Part shown: positions 1-6,208 of the stretch, one piece after another
Layout: each line of letters opens with the position of its first letter
Numbering within the stretch: the stretch's first letter is position 1
Source: an uncultured Flavobacteriaceae bacterium
GTDB taxonomy: Bacteria > Bacteroidota > Bacteroidia > Flavobacteriales > Flavobacteriaceae
Reading direction: 5' to 3'
Assembly: GCA_945788155.1 (NCBI GenBank)
Contig: CALZKX010000245.1
Coordinates: 1-6,227, forward strand
DNA length: 6,227 bases
Notes under the pieces: generated by a model
Seen by the model: the letters and a program-made list of their open reading frames with translations, nothing else
The model's database searches: none
Told to the model about the DNA's origin: nothing
Position numbers and translations under genes: made by a program

Positions 1-1502
1 GGTCTCAATATTTACATAAAACGGTAACAGAGGGTCTTGTTTGGGAGACTATTTCGCCTGATCTTACCGCTTTTGAAGAAGACAAGCAAGTAATTTCTGG
101 AAGTCCAATTACAAGAGATATTACAGGTGAAGAATATTATAGCACATTATATTCTATCAAAGAATCGAAATTAGTTGAAGGACTCATCTGGACAGGTTCT
201 AACGATGGTGTTATTTCGGTCACAAAAAATGGAGGACAAACTTGGGAAAATGTAACGCCTAAAAAATTACCAAAAGGTGGAAGGGTAGAATCAATTGAAC
301 CTTCACAATTCAATCCAGCTAAGGCTTATATAGCTGTAGATAGACATTTATTAGGAGATGCTAAACCTTATATCTATGTTACTAATGACTATGGTAAGAA
401 ATGGAAATTGTTGACTACTGATAAAAATGGCATTCCATCAGATTTTACAATGCGTGTTATGCGAGAAGACCCAGTTCGTGAAGGGTTGCTTTACGCAGGA
501 ACAGAGTTTGGAATGTTTGTATCGTTTAATGATGGTAAATCGTGGGATAAGTTTCAGCAAAACTTACCAGTAACACCAATTACAGATCTTAAAATATTTA
601 GAGGAGACCTTGTTATAAGCACCATGGGAAGAGGTTTTTGGATATTAGATAATATTACATCCTTAAGGCAAAGCCAAATAAATGACCTAAATGAAACAGC
701 TCATTTATTTAAACCTGATAATACCATCCGTTACAGATATCCAAATGTGCGTAGCTCGTTTCCAAAATATCCTCGTACAAGTGTCATTATCGATTATTAT
801 ATTCCAGAAGACGCAAAAGAAGGTATTCAATTTGAGATTTTAAACGCGAACAACGAAGTTGTAAGCACCATACTTAGTGATAGTACAAAGTTGAAGTCAA
901 CTGTAAAAGAAGTAGAAAACATGAACTTAAGCCAGATACTTCGTTATGTAGATAAAAAATTAATTGTTAAACCAGGAATAAATCGTTTTGAATGGGATTT
1001 AAGACAAAAAGGTGCTTGGGCAAAAGATGTAAAAAAGAGGTATAAAAATGGACCAATGGTCGCTCCAGGAGTTTATTCTGCAAGATTAATAGTAGGAGAG
1101 CAGTCATTCGAACAAAGTTTTGAAATACTTATGGATCCAAGAGTTATAGACCAAGAGGTTACAAAGGCAACTATTGTGGAGCAAATTACTATGCAAAATA
1201 AAGTGATTGATTTGTTATCTAATGCTAGAAAACTAGAGGCTAGTCTTGAAAAAGAAGCTAAATCATTAAAAAAGAAAAAAGCCAAGGCTAAAGTTGCACG
1301 TTTAGAACAAATAAATACAGTTTTAAAACAGTTGCAAAATGAAAAGAAAGGTGCTTATCCACAACAAATGATGTTGTCTCAAATATCCTATTTATTAAAC
1401 ATGATTAGTAGAGCAGACCAATTACCAGGAGAAGAAGCAAAAAACAGGTACGACGAATTAGTTGTGCAATTCAATAAGCTCAAACAAGAAGCAAGCAAAT
1501 AG
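1..1502 (+). CDS. BNR/VPS10-type beta-propeller secreted protein, 3' part (5' end outside window)
   Basis: The frame is open from base 3 (first complete codon) to the TAG at 1500-1502, giving about 499 codons; no start is visible, so the gene begins before the window. Three Asp-box/BNR-like motifs lie at 225-245 (KNGGQTW), 384-404 (NDYGKKW) and 525-545 (FNDGKSW). The family signature GRGFWILDN follows near 627-653 and closes the propeller. A beta-rich, Ig/FlgD-like segment comes next (FEWDLRQKG, then APGVYSARL, about 990-1130). The last ~120 residues look helical and include a lysine-rich stretch (LKKKKAKAKVARL). Relatives are large exported proteins, often labelled 'glycosyl hydrolase' or sortilin/VPS10-like. 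I see no glycosidase active site, and propellers of this kind usually bind proteins or glycans, so the enzymatic label is doubtful. The stop codon abuts the next gene's ATG, suggesting co-transcription. The family assignment is firm; the function is unknown. Confidence 0.88.
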   Translation, partial: SQYLHKTVTEGLVWETISPDLTAFEEDKQVISGSPITRDITGEEYYSTLYSIKESKLVEGLIWTGSNDGVISVTKNGGQTWENVTPKKLPKGGRVESIEPSQFNPAKAYIAVDRHLLGDAKPYIYVTNDYGKKWKLLTTDKNGIPSDFTMRVMREDPVREGLLYAGTEFGMFVSFNDGKSWDKFQQNLPVTPITDLKIFRGDLVISTMGRGFWILDNITSLRQSQINDLNETAHLFKPDNTIRYRYPNVRSSFPKYPRTSVIIDYYIPEDAKEGIQFEILNANNEVVSTILSDSTKLKSTVKEVENMNLSQILRYVDKKLIVKPGINRFEWDLRQKGAWAKDVKKRYKNGPMVAPGVYSARLIVGEQSFEQSFEILMDPRVIDQEVTKATIVEQITMQNKVIDLLSNARKLEASLEKEAKSLKKKKAKAKVARLEQINTVLKQLQNEKKGAYPQQMMLSQISYLLNMISRADQLPGEEAKNRYDELVVQFNKLKQEASK

Positions 1503-2420
1503 ATGCAAACCACTCGCAATACACTTTTAATAGTATTGGCATTTTTTTCAATCTATGTTATTTGGGGTTCAACATATTTGTTCAATAAAATAGCAGTTGG
1601 AGAATTACCGCCTTTTATGTTGGCATCAGTACGTTTTACAACTGCTGGCTCACTTATATTTATCATTGCAAAAACACTTGGCATTTCAGTAAAAATCACC
1701 AAACGTCAATTAATAAATACAGCAATTGCAGGCTTTTTATTCCTTACGTTTGGAAATGGTATTGTTGTTTGGGCATTAAAATATGTAGATAGTGGTTTTG
1801 CAGCTCTCGAAATTTCGGCACAACCTTTAGTGATACTTTTATTGATGCGCATTCATCAAGGAAAGAAAATTAAGTTAATGTCATTTGTTGGAGTTGTTTT
1901 GGGCTTTATTGGTATTTATTTGTTGGTAAGTCAAAAACAAATCATCAATCAAGAAAACTCCATTGTTGGGATGCTCATGATTTTTGCCTGTATGCTAAGT
2001 TGGGCTTATGGGAGTTTGTTTGTTGGAAAAGCTGACTTGCCATCAAATTATTTTATAAATACAGGCTACCAAATGTTTACTGGTGGCATTTTGCTATTTA
2101 TGGTTAGCTTACTATTTGGTGAATCTTGGTCTTTACCAACCAATTGGAGCAGTGAAGTGCAAATCTCAATGCTACTATTAGTATTGTTGGGTAGTATTGT
2201 AGCCTTTACATCATTTAATTATTTATTGAAAATTGTATCCCCAGAAAAAGTGGCTACATCTACCTATGTAAACCCAATAGTTGCTCTTTTTTTAGGATGG
2301 TATTTTTTAGGTGAACAAATAACTATGCAATCCATAATGGCAGCCGTGGTGTTATTGACAGGTGTTTATTTTATCAATACGAAAAAGAAATTGGCACTAT
2401 TTTCAAGGTTTAGGAGATAA
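1503..2420 (+). CDS. EamA/DMT-superfamily transporter (YedA-like)
   Basis: This 305-residue inner-membrane protein has about ten hydrophobic helices (roughly residues 8-26, 36-56, 72-91, 95-116, 124-143, 154-174, 184-206, 219-239, 250-270, 274-292), arranged as two EamA repeats. Length and topology are typical of the drug/metabolite transporter family. Motifs resembling E. coli YedA include WGSTY (21-25), PPFMLASVRF (36-45), FGNGIVVWAL (83-92) and, in repeat two, YVNPIVALFLG (255-265) followed by GE (270-271). The C-terminus is basic (KKK, RFRR), consistent with a cytoplasmic end. Members export metabolites, amino acids or drugs, but the substrate cannot be read from the sequence. The ATG follows directly on the TAG of the propeller gene with no intervening base and no clear Shine-Dalgarno sequence, so translation may be coupled to the upstream gene. 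No separate promoter is evident. The gene converges with the M23 peptidase gene 42 bp downstream. Confidence 0.93.
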   Translation: MQTTRNTLLIVLAFFSIYVIWGSTYLFNKIAVGELPPFMLASVRFTTAGSLIFIIAKTLGISVKITKRQLINTAIAGFLFLTFGNGIVVWALKYVDSGFAALEISAQPLVILLLMRIHQGKKIKLMSFVGVVLGFIGIYLLVSQKQIINQENSIVGMLMIFACMLSWAYGSLFVGKADLPSNYFINTGYQMFTGGILLFMVSLLFGESWSLPTNWSSEVQISMLLLVLLGSIVAFTSFNYLLKIVSPEKVATSTYVNPIVALFLGWYFLGEQITMQSIMAAVVLLTGVYFINTKKKLALFSRFRR

Positions 2421-2462
2421 AATTAGTTAAGTACTTGTAATGTTTTAATTCTCAAGTTCAAA

Positions 2463-3365
2463 CTACATTTCAAGCATCAATTTCTGTCCAACCCTTAAAA
2501 CACTAGTACTTTTTATATTGTTAGCAATACAAATAGACCTTATGGACACATTATTTCGTCTAGAAATATGAGATAACGTATCACCACGTTTAACTATGTA
2601 TGTGGTTTTTTCTTTAGTAAGACTTGCAATAGCTTCATCCCTTGTGCTTAATAACTCTAGTTTGGTTCTTCTTTTTGAAGTATGTAAATAAGGTGTAGCC
2701 CATCGTTTGGTAATCCATAATTCGTTGGATCTAATTTTATTGGTTCCAGTAAAATCAAATAAATATTCTGGGTTTATGGCAATACCTTTATAATTCACTA
2801 TTAAATGCAAATGGCTACCACGAGCATTTCCAGTAGCACCACCTTTTCCTAGAATCTGTCCTCGACGTACGGTATCATTCACTTTAACTCTATAAGAAGA
2901 CAAATGTGCATATACAGTCTCTAATCCGTTATAATGTCTAACAATTATCGTTTTGCCATGTCCAGAATTGTAACGCACAAATCTAACAATACCATCAAGT
3001 ACAGAAACTACTTCATCGCCAGTAATAAGGTCAATATCAATGCCTTTATGTGCCCTTCTATTACGCCATCCATAACGAGACGTAATAACCATACTGTCTA
3101 AAATTGGTGTACGATATAAACTATCATTAAACTTAATTTGAATAGGAAACTTAACTATTTCATCTTTAAATGGATTGAATTTTTGAGTATCCCAATGATG
3201 GCTTTTTATGTCAATTAAATTAATTGATTTTTCTTCTATAGTTATTGAATCATTCGTAACCAAATGACCTGGCAATGGTTTGGCGTCTGGAAATTTTATA
3301 TTGGACTGTGAGAATACCTGAAAAGATATACTTAATAATAAAAGCGAACAGATTATTAATTTCAT
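2463..3365 (-). CDS. Secreted M23 peptidoglycan endopeptidase with C-terminal LysM domain
   Basis: This 300-residue protein begins with a signal peptide (MKLIICSLLLLSISFQVFS, probable cleavage near residue 19/20). A LytM/M23 domain spans about 92-204. The zinc ligands and catalytic residues all appear intact: H106 and D110 in HKGID, H154 in YAHLS, and H185/H187 in SHLH. A LysM peptidoglycan-binding domain follows at about 256-298 (YIVKRGDTLSHI, then VGQKLML). Residues 205-255 form a basic linker with no recognised domain. By family knowledge it cleaves peptide cross-links in peptidoglycan in the periplasm, with LysM anchoring it to glycan strands; it could act in growth, division or wall remodelling. 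The start is well defined because an in-frame TAA lies immediately upstream of the ATG. It is transcribed alone, convergent with the transporter and divergent from the M28 peptidase gene. Activity is predicted, since the key residues are present. Confidence 0.95.
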   Translation of the reverse strand: MKLIICSLLLLSISFQVFSQSNIKFPDAKPLPGHLVTNDSITIEEKSINLIDIKSHHWDTQKFNPFKDEIVKFPIQIKFNDSLYRTPILDSMVITSRYGWRNRRAHKGIDIDLITGDEVVSVLDGIVRFVRYNSGHGKTIIVRHYNGLETVYAHLSSYRVKVNDTVRRGQILGKGGATGNARGSHLHLIVNYKGIAINPEYLFDFTGTNKIRSNELWITKRWATPYLHTSKRRTKLELLSTRDEAIASLTKEKTTYIVKRGDTLSHISRRNNVSIRSICIANNIKSTSVLRVGQKLMLEM

Positions 3366-3420
3366 TTACTAAAAATAATCAGTAAGTAGAACAATGTAGA
3401 TTTTGGATTGTTAAGGTTTG

Positions 3421-3428
3421 CGAATTTA
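3421..3428 (-). promoter_or_regulatory. Possible -7 element of the M23 peptidase gene
   Basis: Read on the minus strand, the sequence is TAAATTCG, matching five of the six fixed positions of the Bacteroidota -7 consensus TAnnTTTG. It would place transcription start about 50 nt before the ATG at 3365. No TTG is found at the expected -33 distance, so the call is tentative. Confidence 0.28.
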
Positions 3429-3589
3429 GTAAAAAAATCAATTATGGTAAGAATATTTCCATTTAGCCTTAGAAAAGCACTCTAAAACAGAGATATTTAT
3501 TCTATTTGTTTTTATTTAATATATTTAAGCTTTCACTAGAACCAACTACATTAATGAAAGAATCAACTTAATCATTATTATTTTTTAAG

Positions 3590-3597
3590 TATCTTTC
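3590..3597 (+). promoter_or_regulatory. Possible -7 element of the M28 peptidase gene
   Basis: TATCTTTC matches the Bacteroidota TAnnTTTG motif except for the last base and lies 31 bp before the ATG at 3629, giving a leader of about 25 nt. There is no TTG at -33. A second imperfect candidate, TCTATTTG, lies at 3501-3508. A short AT-only inverted repeat (TATAAT, 3-nt loop, ATTATA; 3601-3615) sits between this motif and the start codon. It may be chance in such AT-rich DNA. Confidence 0.3.
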
Positions 3598-3628
3598 TCA
3601 TATAATTTTATTATAAGAACTACCAACC

Positions 3629-5278
3629 ATGATTTCAATTAATATAAGAGCACTTCTAATACTTTGTATAGGATCCCTTTTTATTTCAAGCTGTAAAGAG
3701 GAAGTTGAATTTAATGATAAAAAATTAGCTGAATTTTCAAACTCTGTAAAACTAGAGGATATAAGGCATCATATTGCTGTACTTGCCAATGATAGCTTAA
3801 AAGGTAGACTTCCTGGGACACCTGAATTTAAACAAGCAATGGCTTATGTAGCAGACAGATATAAGGAATTTGGCGTAAAACCATTTGGCGATAAAGATGG
3901 AAACTCTTACTATCAAACATTAACCTTGCGAAATTCTGTTGTTAAAAACGACCAATCCTTTATGCTTTTAAGCAATAAGGATACTTTGCAAGTAGGTGCA
4001 GACTATTTTTTTACTGGAAATGCCAATGAAATCTTGACTGAGTTTTCTGGAGAACTAGTTATTGCTGGTTTTGGTATAGAAGCATCAGAATTTGGCCATA
4101 ACGATTTTGAAGGTTTAAACGTAAAAGGTAAGATTGTCGCTGTTTTTACTGGAGCACCTAGTTCTTTGCCAGCAAGCGAAAGAGCTTATTTTGGTAATAC
4201 AAACACAAAAATAGAAACACTAGATAATCTAGGAGCACAGGGTATTTTATTTATACCTGCACCAGGAGGGAGAGGTAGCTTTAAAGGGAGTTATGATAGA
4301 ATGTCAGAGCGAGGCATTAATAGCGTTTTAATGCCAAGTGGAGAGGCTTTGGGTAGATCAAACTTTGGTAGCATGAAATTTGGTGGTTATTTTAATTGGC
4401 AATCTTTATCAGAAATAACAGAAATTACTAAAGAAGATGTTGAAAATTATATTAATAATGGTCAAAAATTGAATCAACCAGTTAAACCAATTAATTTGAG
4501 CGGAAAAGTTGTTACAAGGTTAAAACAGTTTGAAAGTGCCAATGTACTTGGATTAATAGAAGGAGAGGAGCTAAAAGATGAATACATAGTACATACAGCA
4601 CATTTAGATCATATTGGTATTGGCAAGCCTATTGACGGTGATTCTATCTACAATGGAGCACACGATAATGCTTCAGGTATTAGTGCCATGATAGAAATTG
4701 CCAGATTGTATAGTCAATTACCAACAAAACCCAAGCGCTCAGTTATTTTTGCGGCTGTTACTGCCGAAGAAATGGGTTTATTGGGTTCTAAATACCTTGC
4801 TGTAAATCCGCCGGTAAATCAAGAAAAAATTATAGCGAATGTCAATACAGATATGCCAACATTAATTGCTCCAATGCTTTCAGTTGAACCGTTAGGTGCA
4901 GAGCAAAGTAGTATTATGGAACTTGTAGAAAGGTCAACAAGACAATTAAACCTGCGTATTGACCCCGACCATATGCCAGAACAAGTAAGATTTGTGCGGA
5001 GTGATAATTTAAATTTTGTTTTGGAAGGGATTCCTGCATTACGTATGAAATATGGTTTAAAAACCGAAATGTCCGAAACTGGCTTAGATTCAATTATCAA
5101 TGCTTTTACAAAAGACCATTACCATAAACCATCGGATGAATTAAGAGATGGGATGTTCAATTTTGATGCAGCCAAAATGTATGTTCGATTACAGTTTATG
5201 AACAGCTATCTTATAAATATTTCAGAAGAAAAGCCAATATGGAATAAAGATTCCTTTTTTAGAAAGTTTAAAAAGTAA
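3629..5278 (+). CDS. M28-family zinc aminopeptidase, PA-domain lipoprotein
   Basis: This 549-residue protein has a lipoprotein signal peptide ending in lipobox ISSC, with Cys22 as the lipidation site. It is followed by KEE, which resembles the Bacteroidota lipoprotein surface-export signal (K followed by two acidic residues). A PA-like insert spans about 130-270 (GKIVAVFTG, then NLGAQGILFIP). The M28 catalytic domain spans about 305-530, with the expected metal ligands: H325 (AHLDHIG), bridging D346 (GAHDNASG), catalytic E380 with ligand E381 (AEEMG), D408 (NTDM) and H499 (DHYHKPSDE). Family members are di-zinc aminopeptidases or carboxypeptidases, and this one probably trims peptides outside the outer membrane or in the periplasm. 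The start is supported by an in-frame TAA five codons upstream and by the signal peptide. Residue N460 stands where many relatives have His in the SDH motif. The exact substrate is not predictable. Confidence 0.94.
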   Translation: MISINIRALLILCIGSLFISSCKEEVEFNDKKLAEFSNSVKLEDIRHHIAVLANDSLKGRLPGTPEFKQAMAYVADRYKEFGVKPFGDKDGNSYYQTLTLRNSVVKNDQSFMLLSNKDTLQVGADYFFTGNANEILTEFSGELVIAGFGIEASEFGHNDFEGLNVKGKIVAVFTGAPSSLPASERAYFGNTNTKIETLDNLGAQGILFIPAPGGRGSFKGSYDRMSERGINSVLMPSGEALGRSNFGSMKFGGYFNWQSLSEITEITKEDVENYINNGQKLNQPVKPINLSGKVVTRLKQFESANVLGLIEGEELKDEYIVHTAHLDHIGIGKPIDGDSIYNGAHDNASGISAMIEIARLYSQLPTKPKRSVIFAAVTAEEMGLLGSKYLAVNPPVNQEKIIANVNTDMPTLIAPMLSVEPLGAEQSSIMELVERSTRQLNLRIDPDHMPEQVRFVRSDNLNFVLEGIPALRMKYGLKTEMSETGLDSIINAFTKDHYHKPSDELRDGMFNFDAAKMYVRLQFMNSYLINISEEKPIWNKDSFFRKFKK

Positions 5279-5330
5279 GCATATAAGCTTAAAGAATAGT
5301 TAAATCATTTTAAGTGCATTTAAAATTGAT

Positions 5331-5338
5331 TATTTTTG
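5331..5338 (+). promoter_or_regulatory. -7 promoter element of the CIA30-family gene
   Basis: TATTTTTG fits the Bacteroidota -7 consensus TAnnTTTG at every fixed position. It lies 30 bp before the ATG at 5369, giving a leader of about 25 nt that is almost entirely A/T. A -33 TTG at the usual spacing is absent. It suggests the gene can be transcribed independently of the M28 gene ending 52 bp upstream of the motif. Confidence 0.5.
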
Positions 5339-5368
5339 TTTAATAAATAGAATAATAAATTAAACAAA

Positions 5369-5911
5369 ATGAAAACAGCTATTCTTATGTTAATACTTAT
5401 AACACTAAACCAGGATAAATCTTCTCAGGTAATTTATGACTTCAAGGATTCTAAATATCTTGATAATTGGCATGTTATTGACGATAGAGTGATGGGAGGT
5501 TTATCAAGAGGTAATGTAAAACTAACTGAAACTGGAAATGCTATATATTTTGGGGATGTGACAACCGAGAATAATGGTGGATTTTCATCATTGCGTTATC
5601 AGTTTAACTCAAAAGATGTTTCAGGCTTTAATAAAGTAGCCATTAAATTAAAAGGAGATGGTACTCTTTACCAGTTTAGAATTAAAAGTGACAAGCGTGA
5701 GCGTTTTTCATATGTTTCAAACTTTAAAACATCTGGTAATCGGGAAACAATTATCATTCCTCTTAACAAATTTACGCCACAATTTAGAGGTCGTAAAGTA
5801 AATGTTCAAAACTTTAAAGGAGATAAAATGGAAGAAATAGCGTTTTTAATTGGTAACAAAATCAAAGAATCGTTTAAATTAGAAATAGAAAGTATTATGC
5901 TCTTAAAGTAA
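5369..5911 (+). CDS. CIA30-family (complex I intermediate-associated protein 30-like) protein
   Basis: This 180-residue protein is almost entirely one CIA30 domain (about residues 21-178), a galactose-binding-like beta-sandwich. Family hallmarks are DDRVMGGLSRG (38-48), NGGFSSLR (69-76), the strand YQFRIKSD (101-108), then SYVSNFKTSG (114-123) and IIIPLNKFTPQFRGR (128-142). A short hydrophobic segment at residues 4-13 (AILMLILITL) precedes the domain and could be a minimal signal peptide, but the cleavage site is unclear, so the protein may be periplasmic or cytoplasmic. The eukaryotic namesake helps assemble mitochondrial complex I. Bacterial stand-alone members are widespread and poorly characterised, and nothing nearby encodes complex I, so a NADH dehydrogenase role should not be assumed. 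The start is set by an in-frame TAG seven codons upstream and by the promoter motif at 5331-5338. The length is normal for single-domain bacterial members. Confidence 0.9.
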   Translation: MKTAILMLILITLNQDKSSQVIYDFKDSKYLDNWHVIDDRVMGGLSRGNVKLTETGNAIYFGDVTTENNGGFSSLRYQFNSKDVSGFNKVAIKLKGDGTLYQFRIKSDKRERFSYVSNFKTSGNRETIIIPLNKFTPQFRGRKVNVQNFKGDKMEEIAFLIGNKIKESFKLEIESIMLLK

Positions 5912-5929
5912 CTATTTTCAATCTTTTTG

Positions 5930-5947
5930 TATAAAATTAGTTTTATA
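5930..5947. repeat. Perfect AT-only inverted repeat between the CIA30 and cold-shock genes
   Basis: TATAAAA and TTTTATA form a perfect 7-bp stem around the 4-nt loop TTAG, starting 18 bp after the CIA30 stop codon. The stem has no G:C pairs and no U-run follows, so it would be a weak terminator. It also lies just upstream of the cold-shock promoter motifs, where it could act as an operator or an AT-rich upstream element. Its function is not established. Confidence 0.35.
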
Positions 5948-5953
5948 AGCTTT

Positions 5954-5969
5954 CTGGCACTATCTTTGT
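5954..5969 (+). promoter_or_regulatory. Cold-shock gene promoter: TAnnTTTG -7 motif overlapping a sigma-54-like site
   Basis: TATCTTTG at 5961-5968 matches the Bacteroidota -7 consensus at every fixed position and would start transcription near 5975, about 25 nt before the ATG. The same bases overlap CTGGCAC (5954-5960), five bases, then TTGT (5966-5969). This resembles the sigma-54 -24/-12 consensus TGGCAC-N5-TTGC with the correct 10-bp gap between GG and the second dinucleotide and one mismatch (GT for GC). The -7 reading is the safer one; the sigma-54 reading is a hypothesis. Confidence 0.5.
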
Positions 5970-6000
5970 CAACTAAATAGTAATTATTAAATATATTAAA

Positions 6001-6192
6001 ATGAGTAAAGGAACAGTAAAATTCTTCAATGACACCAAAGGTTTTGGATTCATAACAGAAGAAGGTTCAAACAAAGAACATTTTGTACACATTTCTGGAT
6101 TAATTGATGAAATTCGTGAAGGCGATGAAGTTGAATTTGATCTAACAGAAGGAAAAAAAGGATTGAATGCAGTAAACGTAAAAGTTTTATAA
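6001..6192 (+). CDS. Cold-shock domain protein (CspA family)
   Basis: This 63-residue single-domain OB-fold protein binds single-stranded RNA and DNA; in the family it acts as an RNA chaperone that melts secondary structure and aids translation, often in the cold or in fast growth. RNP1 is KGFGFI (13-18) and RNP2 is HFVHIS (27-32), both with the nucleic-acid-stacking aromatics in place. The strand-one motif is KFFN (7-10), where E. coli CspA has a Trp at the first aromatic; Phe here keeps the aromatic surface. The C-terminus, GLNAVNVKVL, matches the usual KGPQAANV strand. The ATG is preceded by an A/T-rich leader without a Shine-Dalgarno sequence, and an in-frame TAA lies nine codons upstream. 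The leader is short (about 20-25 nt), unlike the long thermosensing leader of E. coli cspA, so any cold regulation would have to work differently. The csp paralogue cannot be specified. Confidence 0.95.
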   Translation: MSKGTVKFFNDTKGFGFITEEGSNKEHFVHISGLIDEIREGDEVEFDLTEGKKGLNAVNVKVL

Positions 6193-6208
6193 CATATACG
6201 CTTAACTA

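Noticed and set aside
1073..1285. Minus-strand open frame of 70 codons inside the propeller gene
   Set aside because: It lies entirely antisense to a well-supported coding frame, and its composition (Phe- and Ser-rich) reflects the reverse of lysine-rich codons.
2421..2462. Possible bidirectional terminator between the convergent transporter and M23 genes
   Set aside because: The only inverted repeats are 5-bp arms (ACTTG/CAAGT at 2433-2437 and 2453-2457 with a 15-nt loop; AATTA/TAATT at 2421-2425 and 2446-2450). These are too weak to call, though some termination signal would be expected here.
3601..3615. TATAAT-TTT-ATTATA hairpin in the M28 leader as a regulatory RNA element
   Set aside because: The stem is only 6 bp and all A/T, has no supporting second structure, and chance occurrence is likely.
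3366..3628. Small gene, riboswitch or sRNA in the divergent intergenic region
   Set aside because: I found no convincing start with a coding-like frame and no strong structured element. The 263 bp look like promoter and leader DNA for the two divergent peptidase genes.
4819..5100. Minus-strand open frame of 93 codons inside the M28 gene
   Set aside because: It is antisense to the catalytic domain, has no recognisable domain and no promoter or leader of its own.
5300..5323. TTAAAT/ATTTAA inverted repeat after the M28 gene
   Set aside because: The 6-bp all-AT arms surround a 12-nt loop with mismatched inner pairs and no T-run; this is expected by chance in such AT-rich sequence.
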